Assembly (NCBI GenBank): GCA_914767715.1
Contig: OU612070.1
Span: forward strand, 25,284,025 to 25,348,024
Length of the DNA: 64,000 nucleotides
Source: Membranipora membranacea
Taxonomy: Eukaryota; Bryozoa; Gymnolaemata; Cheilostomatida; Membraniporidae
Reading direction: 5' to 3'
Both the position numbers and the translations under genes were made by a program. The notes under the pieces are model-generated. The model made no database searches. It worked only from the letters and a program-made list of their open reading frames with translations, and was not told where the DNA came from. Of this stretch, positions 1 through 12,042 are shown piece after piece. Each line of letters opens with the position of its first letter. Within the stretch, counting starts at the first letter, position 1.

Positions 1-800
1 GGCATGAATGGTACCACGATGCAGGCAAGTTGGAGCATGGCACTCCTGTAAAGGCTCATGTAGATAGATGGCAATGATAAGCGAAAGCCTACCTCAACTA
101 ATAACAGGCAGAGTCTAATGTGTTGGGCAGCTGAGATAAGGCTTCACTAACAAGTATGTCTACATTTGCACCATTTTCAACTTGCTACCACAGCAAAATC
201 TGTAGAAAAGTTTGTTGCATACTCTATCTATATCAGTCATGTAATGAAAGTTGACAAATAGTAAGTTATGTGAATCAACAAATACCAACCTGTCATGCAG
301 CTGTGTAACAAAAACATTTTTCCTTGGCTCAGCATTCATTCTTACACCTCAGTTATTGATCATAAGCAAGACTTTTGGAAAAATTCTGTGGGTTAGATTT
401 TACTATCAGTTTTTTGAGATAGAAGTTTTATATCGATGGTACTAGCAGGTGCTCCTTTTACCTGGAAATCATGTATAGCAGTTGCTAAGTAATAGGTCAT
501 GTGACATCAGTAAAAACGGAGTTGTCTGTCCAAACTAGACACGTATAAATATCAGAGTAACTGATGTCTATTGGGAAGTACACGTTATGTTTGTAGTCCA
601 AATTAAATGCCTATCAAAACATCGTTTGAAGAGCTAGATAAAGGAAATAATATAGGTCTTTACATGGTCTATCGTGTAATGTCAAGGTGAACTGCCAAAA
701 AGAGAAAAACTGAAAACTGAACACATTTTCATTGCAAGTCAACTCCAGTGCTCTTTATTAAGCTAGCAGCTGTTTGTTCTTACACAGCAGTCAACCCAAC
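1..800. other. Upstream non-coding region
   Basis: No reading frame with recognisable protein features and no clear TATA box is seen. The last part must hold the promoter and 5' UTR of the SEC11 gene, whose ATG at 801 has an A at -3 and G at +4, a good animal start context. Confidence 0.5.
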
Positions 801-3800
801 ATGGGTGGAATACTTGAGCAGTTTGAGTTTCTAGATGATGTCAGGCGTATGAACAAGAGACAGGTAAGAATGAGATACAACAATAAAAGGATGATGACCT
901 AACACAACGGTAGTCTTATGTTGATCTGTGAGCAAAAGACATCTGTGGTCTCATCTAAACTCATCTGTGCGTCTGGATGATACATCATAATGCTGGTGCT
1001 TGGTGCTGGAATAAAGAGAAGAGCATAGATCCATCTTAGAATGCACCGGCAAGGGCGCCAGTTGCACCTGATATAAATGCATCCACTGTCTGTGACCACA
1101 GATGTCAGACTGGTAGGGAGGCTGTTCCATAGCACTACGGTGTCTGGCACATATGATCTCTGAAAGGCCAGTGTTCTGCAGTGGAGCTGAGTTAGCTTCT
1201 CCGGATGGACAGCAGATGGTCGTAGTACCAGTCGTTTTACGATATGGTGGTTCATTATGTTGTATAAATATAGTAGAGGCTAGAGTAACACAGGCGCTCC
1301 TCTCTTATTTAGTATAGTAGTAGTGACTTACATTACAATCTCACTTTAACAATCATATATAAGCTTGATGAATTAATCCCCTTTTGAACCTTCTCAAGCT
1401 ACCTCCTACATCTCTTAGAAGAACTATAAGGATAATAATCCATGCAGTAACAGTATGATTCATGATACTATGGGTATGTCGGTGCAGTGAGAGTATGTCG
1501 GCCTATGACTCCCATACTCACTCAATGTCACTTTAAACTTTTACCTTTGCATGTAAAAGTGACAGTATGGGTATGGGGTCTGTAGGCCTAGGACTTCTGA
1601 TCACCCAAATCTTGTAGTTTGATATGTAATTGTGCACAATGCATAGGTATTCCATGCCAGGCATGATGATGATTGGATATAGATATATTAGAATTGATAA
1701 TATCAGTGTCACATATCATGAGCTTTTGGGACGGACAAGCCTGTATTTTGCCTATGTTCCAGGAGCCCATGTCATGTAGGTATGAGCTTAATGAATGAAC
1801 TGGAAGCAACTCATCTTTGCTCTTTTGCAAACCTTGATAAATGATTCTTTAACGCATCTAGATAGGAACAGATACCTGACTCAGTGGGTTGAAGCGATGG
1901 GGGAGGGGTCGCTGACTGCCAGTAATTTAAAATTCAAATGATTACATTTTACCATTTTTTTCCATTCTCCCTGATTTTACTGTTCCATTGCAAAAAGGTG
2001 ACATAAAGTGATGAAAATGATCAATACATCTAAGATTAGGCACCCTGTTTTCTTATTCATTCTGCAAAAAAAAACATTGCACCCCTCCCAAAGGCCCGTC
2101 TGAAGTCTGTCAGTTCTGGTACCATGTGAAATGCAGATGTTGGCAAAGATTAAATTGTGGCGGTCTGCACCTGCAATTGTTTTGTCTCACACTGATAGGT
2201 GCTCAGCAAGTTGCATAAAACTAGTAGCATTGTGCTCACTTCTTCTGAGATGTCTGTCACTAGTTTAAATTTTGAGAAGCAGTTTGATTTTGTTTGCCTC
2301 TTATAATTAAGCAAACCATGTGGCTTCAGCTTAGTAAAATACGTTTGTGGTAAACAGCATTATTTTGAAGTATTAATCACGAAAAACATGGTTTTTGCAC
2401 TTCCTCAGACATAGAATGAACAGGAACCAGAACTTTTTAATGCTCAATTGACTTGCTGTGATTTTTGGTGTGGAGAGCCAGGGATGTATGAATAGTAATA
2501 TTGGTTAGATTCAGGAAACAGTACGGCGAGCTTGTGTCTGCGGGAAAGAAACCTATATATTTATGTATTTGTGCCCATTCGTCGGAATGTTTCAGTGCAT
2601 ATTAGTGGAGTGTCGGGTGTAGACAGCAAATATAAAACCGGCTTAATCAATCAGCTTCCATTAGCTTCTAAATGGTCTTTCTCTGCAGTTGTATTCCTGT
2701 AGATAATTTTGTTTGAATTTTGTGCTCTGTAGGTATGCTACCAGTTTTTGAACTTTGCTATGATCGTATCATCAGCTCTGATGATATGGAAAGGACTGAT
2801 GGTCGTTACTGGCAGTGAAAGTCCCATAGTGGTTGTACTCAGGTAAGTGGAGAATGCTGACACCATTTACTAAGGCCCCTTACACATCTGGCTCCGCCTC
2901 TTAAGCAGGCTCCTCACTCTTACACAGCTGGCACTAAATGTTGTACTGCACTGTAGTATTAATGCCTGATATTTTAGGATGCAGAGCTATATTTGATTGT
3001 GGAAGTGTCAACAGGCAATGGTTTATAATGATGTTAAGATGAGAATGACTTCCTAATGCGCTGGTCGTTCTTATGAATTGGTGTAGTGATGTTATTTATT
3101 TTATGCTGGTATGGTAGTTAGAGCCACGTCACCATGTGACTGTAAATGTCAACCTATCGTACCAGCTGGTGAACCAATATACTAATTGAACATACAACAG
3201 TCCCTGAAAAAGAGAGTAGGGATTGATGATTTGATTGTGTAATATTTGTCCCTGTTACCCTTATTATACAACTGTATATAAAAAATTATATATATAATAT
3301 ATATTATATTATTAAATTATACAGTGGAAGTATGGAGCCGGCTTTTTACAGAGGAGACTTGTTACTTCTTACAAACCACTACGATGAGCCCATCAGAGCT
3401 GGAGAGATCGTTGTCTTTAAGATCAAGGACAGAGATATACCAATAGTACATAGAGTTATCAAAGTGCATGAAAAGTATGTAACAGAACGTGTATGTTATA
3501 TCAAGTTTCAGATACTTTGCACAGATAATTGTCAGAACCTGCTATCCTACAATAGTTTGTACACTATTCGAAGGAGTATTATTTTCCTATTAATTTAATA
3601 TTGATATATATAAATTTCAACCTGCTTATCAATGCTATGAATGTCCAAGCTGATATTCGCTGCAATGTACAGAGTAAACCCCCATATTCTTATCCTTACT
3701 ATATTTCTGTGTCATGACTGGGCTGGTTGTTATATTATACAGAGAGGATGGTTATATAAAGTTCCTAACTAAGGGAGATAATAACCGAGTAGACGATAGA

Positions 3801-4597
3801 GGATTATACGCTCCTGGTCAGCTGTGGTTAGAGAGAACAGATGTGGTCGGGCGAGCCAGAGGGTCAGTATAACACCCCCCACCCCTCTCATCCCACTGAT
3901 CCTAATCTATATTTGACCTGACCTTGACTCGTTTGCTCAGTATATACCCGAACCAACTAATTGTACTAACCTCTTTCCAAAGAAGATTTTTAACTATAGG
4001 TCTGAGCTCTATTTAATTGATCTTCTATACTGAAAACTAAGTGAATTGTTAATGCTCTGTAATTGTTTCCTGTCATTACATTTTCACTTTTATCTGTATA
4101 TATATACACTTGTATTTGTCATATTTTACTTTTTATTGATGTTTGTAGGTTTTTGCCATATGTTGGAATAGTGACGATATTGATGAACGACTATCCACAA
4201 TTCAAGGTGAGTATTTGTATGTAGTCTGGTCTGGTGCAATGATACCTTGTGCAGGTGCAGGTGATGAAGGAACTTGCTGTGTTTAGATGTACGACATGAT
4301 CAGTTTGTCAGGCAGATAATTTTTTATCTCATTTATTGAGATTAATGATCTCTCTAAACAGAAAAAATACAGCATTTATCGGGCTGAGAGCTTTTAAAAT
4401 TTGTTGTTTACCAAACATATATCCTTTGGCTTATTGGGACTGAATTACACTCTGTTCCCTTTCAGAGTTTATACCAGCATGATTAAGTTTTAGAACATGC
4501 TAGGCTGGAGTACCTGTAACTAAATTCCTTTTTCTTGTAGTACTTCGTGTTGGCGAGTCTCGGAATATTTGTTCTCATCCACAGAGAGACCAACTAA
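801..4597 (+). CDS. SEC11: Signal peptidase complex catalytic subunit SEC11 (six exons)
   Basis: Membrane-bound serine protease of the ER signal peptidase complex, which removes signal peptides from secretory proteins. Exons read by eye: 801-863, 2733-2842, 3325-3474, 3743-3862, 4149-4206, 4541-4597. All have GT donors and AG acceptors and join in phase to 185 residues, close to the usual ~180 for animal SEC11. The N-terminus has [14 protein letters not shown], followed by a membrane segment ending [10 protein letters not shown]. The catalytic serine lies in SGSMEP (Ser60, just after the exon 2/3 junction), the histidine in IPIVHR (His100) and the aspartate in VDDRGLY (Asp126), with the same spacing as human SEC11A. 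A second hydrophobic stretch, [16 protein letters not shown], ends the protein. Intron 1 is 1.9 kb and carries a LINE remnant. The gene appears intact; A or C paralogue status is not decided. Confidence 0.96.
899..1260 (-). pseudogene. LINE reverse-transcriptase ORF, C-terminal remnant
   Basis: The minus-strand frame reads [20 protein letters not shown] followed by PTSLTS. This is the C-terminal signature of non-LTR retrotransposon ORF2 proteins of the CR1/L2/jockey type, where a pattern like R-x-x-x-S-[FY]-x-P-x-[TA]-x-x-x-WN-x-LP is typical. The frame continues to 899 without further recognisable domains. It sits inside intron 1 of SEC11, opposite to the gene. Only the extreme tail is left, consistent with 5' truncation and decay. 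Confidence 0.65.
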
Positions 4598-4670
4598 AAT
4601 GGATTCTACGCATTAAAGATCTGTTACCCATCATTCATTTCTTCTCTAACCTGAAACATGTGTCATCTCC

Positions 4671-4900
4671 GAACATGACATCACATTCTCTGAACATGAC
4701 ATCACGTTCTCTGAACATGACATCACGTTCTCCGAAAATGACATCACGTTCTCTGAACATGACATCACGTTCTCTGAACATGACATCACATTCTCCGAAA
4801 ATGATGTCATCTGCTAGCGTGATGTCATCTCCAAATGTGGCGTCACATTCTCCGAACATGATGTCATCTTCTAGTGTGATGTCATCTCCAAGCGTTAACA
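4671..4900. repeat. 21-bp tandem array just after the SEC11 stop codon
   Basis: About eleven units of period 21, with a core like GAACATGACATCACGTTCTC, begin ~75 bp after the SEC11 TAA and probably lie in its 3' UTR. The first six units are nearly identical; later ones diverge to a TGATGTCATC version. Because 21 is a multiple of three, both strands are open across the array, but the encoded low-complexity peptides are not evidence of a gene. Each unit carries TGACATCA, one base from the CRE palindrome. Confidence 0.9.
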
Positions 4901-4919
4901 GAAAGGTACTCTTGTAGCT

Positions 4920-6090
4920 TGTCATCATCACATGTCTGTCTTTCTGTCTGTTAGTGTCACTTGTTAAAATACTTTGTAGTATTACTGTTTGTAAATAGCA
5001 TCATACTGTTGGGAATTATCTGCCCTCAGTAGTTGGTCCCACAACTCCTTAGACTAGACCTTATATGTGACATTTATGTTGCTTGTTTTGTAAGTCAAAC
5101 ATTGGGTAGAAATTTATTGTGATTATAATCGTTTATGTTATTAGGTCTTGACACATGGGATTGACATTGTTATGTTTGAGCATTCGAAACCTTTTCTATA
5201 TCATTAAACATGCAAAATCATTCGTGACATGTATATGTGGTGCTACTAGGAGCTGGGAATTTTGTGAGAATGCAGTGCGTAAATTCAGGATGTCGTACTC
5301 TCAGCTTGGTATACAACTCTTACAAAATCCCTAACTTATGAAACCAGGACAATTATATATGAATGATCTAGAGAACAAGAGTTGTCCTATTTGAACTAAA
5401 GAGAGGGTAACTGCAACATGTTCAGTTGAGGAGACTGCAACCACTTGACTTCGTTCGATGGTGGCGAGCGAAGAATTTCTGATGACAATGAACTTTTTGA
5501 ACCACTACATTGCACATCAGCTCGAATTAACAGCGAACGGAGCAGTCATATCACAGTGAATCTAGTAGTTATTACAGGCGAAATGTTGCACAATTTAAGT
5601 TTATCCAAATGAATGTAGTTTGACTCAATCAGGTACCCTGGGATGTATAAATATATATAAATCAATGTATTTTGACACATATGTACTGCAGAGCAGATTC
5701 TTTTATTTTTAATAAAACATCAATTATAGATAATGAAGGTAATAATAGAACATAGATAGAAATAGTGTGTCCGTACAAGAGAAATGAGAATAAGATTGTA
5801 TATAGAGAAAACAGAGATACTATAGGTTGACCTTGAAATGACACACAAAAGGTAGATAGTCCACATATATATATATGTAAGCAGTAGAGTAAAAAGTTAT
5901 GCCAAATTCTAACACTACAATTGTACAAAAAAAAAATTTTTTTTGCTTCAATGTCTCAGACTGATCAATGTAGATGGATGCCGGTAATATCCGCCCATCT
6001 CCCCAGATTTCATACACATGTCATGATATTTCTAGCATACATTGTCTAGTGTTCGGTTTTGGCTGAGGAGGCCACAGAATCACATTCATG
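4920..6090. other. Intergenic region, no gene seen
   Basis: AT-rich sequence with short AT runs and no supported exon or structured repeat. Short minus-strand frames near 5662-6017 are low-complexity and have no recognisable domain. Confidence 0.5.
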
Positions 6091-6091
6091 A

Positions 6092-7297
6092 TCAGCTGAT
6101 GCTGCAAACAGATGACTTCTTGGGCAGATGGGCCTCTCTTCGTCTAGCTATACCAGGTCCTGGCTGCATTCCTTGATATCTCACCCCCAATGTGCAGTAA
6201 ATTAAGGAATGATCGGCAAAGCCTGTTACATCGGCCACCCCTGACTCCAGAACCTGGATAGGTGTATCCACCAGCCTACTGTAGATATGATCAATCAGTG
6301 TGTTCGATAATTGTCTTGTGACCACATTTATATGTTGGGTATAATTTAGATTACGAAAATCCGCTTGAAAGGGTCCGTTTTGAGTCCCTTTAATGTCAAT
6401 ATTGACATCACCCAATATGATACAGTTTTGGACAGTTTCACTGAATCTCTTTAAGAGCTCTTTCATGGCACTCTCATGACCTCCCCATGGTGGATTGTAC
6501 ACAGCAGCTATGTCAATTATACCTAGGCCAGGGATCTCCAGTGAAAGGTGAATTAGCTGCATCAAACTACTGCGCTTTCCATTTACATTATAGACTAACC
6601 TATTCCCGATTTCTCTGACTTGAACTCTAGCTCCCTGTCGCACATAGACTAAAATTCCTCCGTCATCATGTGCCTCACTAGGAAAATCTCGATCCAAGCG
6701 ATGTAAGTTGTACCCATTGATCGCGAGGCGTTCATCCTCGACACCCTTTACCTTTGACTCCCCAACGGCAAACACATCAAACTCCCAAGCCGTCATAACC
6801 GTGCGCAAATTATCAAATTTTTCCGGGCGGTTATTGACTGGGGTCAGTAGAGAGTTGAGATTGATGTGCCCCACCCTTAAACCTGTCTGTAGTGGTCCAA
6901 TTGGATTCGGTATTTGGCTCTCCGGATTTCTGGGATCTTCAGTGGTGTTGCCTAATGCATCATTCCTAAATGCCTCAGCATTGGCTTGTAAAGTAGCCTG
7001 ATTTAGGCTGTGCGTCAATAATTTTGTCCAGTCACTGTTTCTTCTTTCCCAGGTTTTAATAGCTTGGCTGCATCTTTCCACCAGATTCCTTTGGTAGTCA
7101 GCACACTCACCGGTTCTGGTCTTAATTAAACGATCCTTGAGTCTTGCAGTTTGATCTTTGTATTGTTCTATTTCCTTTTCGTACTGTTGGTAACGATCTC
7201 GTAGCAATTGTCTAACATTTTCTGATAGCTGACCACATCATCCATCATCATTATTAATGACCTCTGGTTCAACTGGGTACTGTATAGCTGGCTCCAT
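6092..7297 (-). pseudogene. LINE-type AP endonuclease ORF, RT domain absent, early stop
   Basis: The open frame from 7207 to 6092 encodes 371 residues. The first ~75 are charged and coiled-coil-like (YQQYEKEIEQYKDQTARLKD). An endonuclease/exonuclease/phosphatase domain follows: GHINLNSL (start of domain), VGESKVKG, DDGGILVYVR, ILGDVNID (GDxN), TLIDHIYS and FADHSLIYC in place of the usual SDH. This is the APE-type endonuclease of non-LTR retrotransposons, which nicks the target DNA for priming. Upstream, the same frame runs back to an ATG at 7297 but is broken by a TGA at codon 20 (7240-7238). After the endonuclease the frame stops and no reverse transcriptase is seen. It is most likely a decayed LINE fragment; a domesticated stand-alone nuclease is less likely. 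Confidence 0.75.
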
Positions 7298-7299
7298 TT

Positions 7300-8508
7300 T
7301 GAAATGTATTTACTTGTAAAATTCAGCAGAGAACGATTATTGGATTGTCCTTTGCCATGTATGCAGTTGGTTTTAATTTTTATAAACTAAAAACCGTAAA
7401 TTTTAAAACTGCTAAATATTTTTATCAGAAGTTGTTCGAAGTTGCATTTCAAATTCATTCGCTGATTTATCGGAAATCTGTACATTTTTTCTGATGAATG
7501 ATTTGGAAGTGGATAGGCTTAATTGATGAATGCCCAACAGAGCTAGTTTTTGAGCAAAGCTGTGGCATAGATCAGAGACATCTCAAAGTCCTGTGTACAG
7601 GGTAACGTAACAATCTGTAGTGGCAAAAAAAGAAACGTTTTTATAATATTTACATCTCTTTTTTCGTCTTTGATTGCTGACCAGTATAGTATTGCCTTTT
7701 TAAGCTTTGAATAAAATTTGAACTGCATCCGAATTGGAAAATATGGCATATCAGTGAACTTTGTGTACTTTTAAAATTCACATTCACATCAGTTTGCTAA
7801 TCGCTAATACAAAATAATTTTTTCATGGTATACTTTCACCAAAAGACAGTGTAATTTAATATGGATGAAAAATAAAGATAAAGCGACGGAGCTCATATGT
7901 ACAGTAGAATCTGACTCACTTTGCTGCTTTGTGTAGTTTTAGCCTGCTCAGTTTTGTGGGTTGTATGTGTGTCTGTGGAGTAATTTGGTGCTGACAGTTT
8001 TCTGGGTCGCTTCTCTATTTATATGAATATTCCTTTCGATCGATATGTGTGGAGCAATGATGATGCAAATAGTTTCAATGGACCTTAGAAAATTGCTTAG
8101 TTCATTCTTTTGTTTTAGTTTGTTTGATTCTGTCACACATTATTTATGATAGTTAAATTTGCAATTCCTTGAATCCCAGTTGCCTCCGCAAAGCAACAAC
8201 AATAAACCATAAATAACGACTGTGTAATAATTGTTGTAGATTTATCGATTAATATTTCATCAACTTTTTGGTGCACCCAAATATCAATGTCATAAATTTT
8301 CCACAAAAACATGCTATGTAGTTTGATTTTATATATCGGCAGTGGATAGATAATTTTTACTTCTATCAAACTCCAAGTCCACAATGTAAGGCCTGATGCT
8401 ATTTCCTGATGGCCATAATAATGTTGTTGACTTGCTATGTACGATTGGTTCGGATTCTAAGAGTTTGATTCTGTTGTAAGTAAGTCTGTATGGGGTTCAA
8501 TAGCCTAG
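7300..8508. other. Non-coding stretch
   Basis: No supported exon. Short open frames on the minus strand (7543-7749, 7948-8384) have no recognisable domain or splice context. Confidence 0.45.
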
Positions 8509-8605
8509 GTGCTCAGACGGCTCCATTGCAAGTTAGTGACATTCCATTATCAACCATTGGTTGATAATGGAATGTCACTAACTCACAATGGAGCCGTCTG
8601 AGCAC
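8509..8605. repeat. 97-bp near-perfect hairpin
   Basis: The two arms begin GTGCTCAGACGGCTCCATTG and meet at a centre near 8557 (CAACCATTGGTTG) with almost no loop. The only mismatch is a small internal bubble (CAAG against CTCA). The word GGGGTTCA occurs 10 bp outside the left arm (8492) and 8 bp outside the right arm (8613), possibly a target duplication. The outer arm shares GTGCTCAGAC with the hairpin at 50915-50992. Confidence 0.92.
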
Positions 8606-8609
8606 TGAG

Positions 8610-10950
8610 ACGAGGGGTTCACTTTCACTTTCCTTTTCACCAGTAAATGCGATCCATTATCAACATATAATATATAGTAGGCCCTATGATGATTATCGAT
8701 AGAAAGCATGATAGTGATAGCACTCTAGTTATTGGTAACATAGTCCTAGTGGTTTCTATTGACGATTTATTGTCTCCAAAGAAATTGAGTTGAATAAAAA
8801 CTGAGAAGTTGGTTTAATACTTGGGGCACATAATTGCATTTGTGAAGGTGCCTTACTTCAATTATCAGGGTCCAGCAAATAGGTGTTTTGGTCAGTGTAG
8901 AATAACAACATGGTGATGGGAGTTTTATTTTTCTTTCTTATAATTAAAAAAATTAATGTGAACAAAATATTGGTGCGCTTCATGCATTTATAACTGAAGC
9001 AGACACCCCTGTCTGCCGAACCACTAAATATGCTAATAGCTTTTTTTATTAAATATGCATAATAATGACATGTTTTGTGCGCAATGTGTCACCTTACCAA
9101 TCTATTTTTTTATTTTCATGATTTTTATTCTAGCTCATTATTGCCAAGCATTTTTTTCTACAAACTTCTTCATTTCAACAATTTCTCGAAATTGTTCTGT
9201 AGAAGGTTTTGAAATTAATGTTATCTAATCTTAAGTATATCTAATTTATGAAAAAGTAAGTAATCATATTGTTTTCCTTCTATAAATTGTATCACTTATT
9301 TTATTTTGTTGTATATCATCAACATGGAGTCCAACGTAGTTTGAGGGTTTATCAATAAATTATTAATTTTTTTAGCAAAGAAGACGTATTCCTTGAGGAT
9401 TTGTTGACAAAGGTGAGTAATATTATAGTATTATGTATTTTTTAACAGGTATGGTTATTGACAAAACATAGTGATAATTGCTATGGTTGGCTGTTAGGCA
9501 ATACAACGTTGACAACAATATCTGTACTGTTTATGTGGGTGTAATCGTTGTTGCAGTTGAGCAGCAGACATATTGATGAATGTAAATTGGTACACAGACT
9601 GGTTATTCAGCATGCAGGTTATAGAACATTACACCAGAAAATAACATATTATTACCCACTTCCAAGAAATTAGTTGGTTAAATAATATATTAGGGTTATA
9701 TTAGTGCATAGATGACAATAACTTCAAACAAAGAAATGGCCTATGATGAAATTGTGAGGCAGGATCTTTATGACAAAGCTAGCAAACAGTTTAGTTGATT
9801 AAAAATCCGATGTCTTGTCTTGATTAACTCATTATGCAATCAACTAAATTTTGCCGATCAAACTGCAAATGGTATAAGGTATAAGACCAGGAGTATATAA
9901 ATATAATAGACATTATTTATTATAAAGTACTATAAAGGAGATTGACAATAAATCTTAATCTCAAACTTCAAAACTGTGCAATCCTTAGAAATTGATACTG
10001 CTTGTCTTGTGGCGGTGAAAAATGAGATTGAATTGTGAGATCTCACAGCGATATAGAACCTCAAAGATAATCCATAATTTACTCTGCTATGCCACAAGGC
10101 TCTGTGGAGGCTTTTTCCTGTAAGCAATCTGACAAGGTGGCTGGCGGGGGAGTTCATTGGGCTGGGGATGGCTTAATGTTAGCTATTGTTAGCTGTTGTT
10201 AGCCATAGCTAGCATCAATTAAGGCTGGCTAACATGCGAGTTTATAATAGAAATGAGTTTGAGAATATATTACCGAGCCATACTCTTCGCGAGGCAAAGC
10301 CTGTGCAAAAAGGAAAATTTTTCCTTCTGCAGAAACTATAATCCTCACGGTAAAATAAAAGAGGAGGTAGACTGGCTAATGATAAATTTGCTACTTTGTT
10401 ACTATTTTATGACTTTAGTGGCATCTTTGAGCATATGAGAATATAATCAGCATGACCTGCAACTCTGATCCAGTTAAAATCCTGGCTTCAGATAATCTGT
10501 CTCTACCACTTCCTCCCGGTAAAATTCATCGGAGGATATTTCTATTTTGGTGAAAATTGCACAACTTCTGGACACAAAATCATATTGAAACCAATATTTT
10601 AAGAATCAGCTTTTACAGAGTTTTTTTGTTGATATACTAAATGCCTAAATCAGTCATATTTTACGCCATAAATAAAAGGTAATTCTATTATAATTAAATA
10701 AATTATAAAAAGCATAATGAATGGCCACATTGAAGCTCAAAGTAATGTTGTCCTTTGCTGTCTAAAGCTCTCTGATATGTTGTCAATAGCAGGCAACTCA
10801 AAACAGATGTACAAGGCTTGTAAGTATACATTATGCTCTACTGTCAGTGAGCTTTATATTATCATACTTGCCAAGTCTCCCTATTTAGGTGGGAACCTCC
10901 TGATTTCCACTCCCGCTTTCCACTTTTTGTAATTCTCACTGTTTCCTCAA
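8610..10950. other. Non-coding stretch with one possible micro-exon
   Basis: AT-rich. A 37-nt segment at 9376-9412 is bounded by a TTTTTTTAG acceptor and a GTGAGT donor and is open in one frame (KEDVFLEDLLTK). It is not in phase with the orphan exons at 11651 and 11943 without an unseen exon between, so it is only a possibility. Nothing else recognisable. Confidence 0.35.
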
Positions 10951-11621
10951 GATTTTAGCAGTGGTGGAAATGGAAAAAAATAAGTGCCTATACACCAAAC
11001 ATTGAGATCAATCCAACGCGTAGCGTTGGCCGGCCGAGCAGCGGGCGCAGCCCGCTGCGGGGTGGGTCCGGGAGGGGCGCACAAAAACAGTGTTTCTGGT
11101 GTATCTTTTTGACTTTTGAGCCTCAATCTAAGAGCATGTTTTGACTGAAATGAGAGGAGGCAAAATAATAGACATAATAAAATAAAATGCTAATGCTAAT
11201 CATATGAAATAATTTCTATATATTATAAACTCGATAAAATTTATTTACAAATTTACCACGTTTTACCATCTAAATGAATAATTATTTGTAATATGCTAAA
11301 TATATGAACACATCAGCTTCATCTACTATTTGATTTTGAGTTTCAGTCTTTAAACAGTTTGTGCAGCGGTGCGGGGTACACCTCCTCGGTGTTCCCCTCT
11401 CTCTCTTTCGGCTGTTAGTCTCATCTACTGATCATCTCCCCATCTGAAGCCACTATCTAACGTAGGGATCTAGATTGAACTCCAGTGCACCAGGTCCTAG
11501 GATCTTGATAGGTGATAGGTTATGAGTGCCTATACACTTATTGAAGGTGTATAAGCATTGATGTGAACTTCCAATACACCGTATAGGCCCGTATAGGCCC
11601 ATTTCCACCACTGGATTTGAG
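10951..11621. mobile_element. hAT-like non-autonomous element (MITE) with 8-bp target duplication
   Basis: Element at 10959-11613 (655 bp). The left end is CAGTGGTGGAAATGG and the right end is CCATTTCCACCACTG, perfect inverted complements, with further subterminal complementarity around GTGCCTATACACC. Flanks are GATTTTAG (10951-10958) and GATTTGAG (11614-11621), an 8-bp duplication with one mismatch. CA..TG ends and 8-bp duplications are typical of hAT transposons. No transposase is encoded. It carries a GC-rich double hairpin (11013-11080) and ends 37 bp before the orphan exon at 11651. Confidence 0.82.
11013..11080. repeat. GC-rich double-hairpin module, copy 1
   Basis: A GC-rich island in AT-rich DNA. 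Hairpin 1 is CCAACGC-GTA-GCGTTGG (11013-11029). Hairpin 2 is GCAGCGGGC-GCA-GCCCGCTGC (11038-11058). A tail GGGGTGGGTCCGGGAGGGG ends in CGC at 11080. A related module with different stem sequences but the same loops and tail lies at 56136-56262, also inside a hAT-like element. Confidence 0.85.
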
Positions 11622-11650
11622 AGAAAGCAGCATTATCGCAATTTTTTTAG

Positions 11651-12042
11651 TAACTACCCAAGCAATTGTTGATGGTAAGTGTTTAAAGTGTATATCACCT
11701 CAGTTCGATATTTGTGTACTAGTACAAACATGAAATTATTTAAGTTTTAGCCCTTCCTAGTGGTTAAAAACGACCTCAGACCCGGACCCTGTTGGGGGCT
11801 CGGGTGCATCTCACCCTCAAAGCACCGCGATGCAGTACAGTATCGCTGTAAATTGAAATCTACCATCTATGGACATTTCTCTCATAAGTGCAGACAGTGA
11901 TTATAAAAAAAAAGAAAAGTAATCACTTTTTTTTTTATTTAGATGCTCTCCAGCAATCTTTACATGAACATAATGATACAGCTACATATAAATATAAGAT
12001 CGATGATCCAATCAAACTATGTATAGTAAAAGAGGAATCGAG
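11651..12042 (+). CDS. Two linked orphan coding exons of an unknown gene
   Basis: Exon 11651-11674 (acceptor TTTTTTAG, donor GTAAGT) reads TTQAIVD and ends one base into a codon. Exon 11943-12042 (acceptor TTTTTATTTAG, donor GTAGGT) completes that codon and reads DALQQSLHEHNDTATYKY, then KIDDPIKLCIVKEES, open throughout. Phase agreement and good splice sites on both support real exons. No family is recognised. The upstream partner is not identified (9376-9412 is a weak candidate), and the only downstream candidate is an in-phase short terminal exon near 14320. The gene may be largely disrupted by repeats. Confidence 0.4.

Noticed and set aside
4635-4931. Open frames on both strands across the 21-bp array (98 and 85 codons)
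   Set aside because: They exist only because the repeat period is a multiple of three; the translations are simple repeats, and the region lies just past the SEC11 stop codon.
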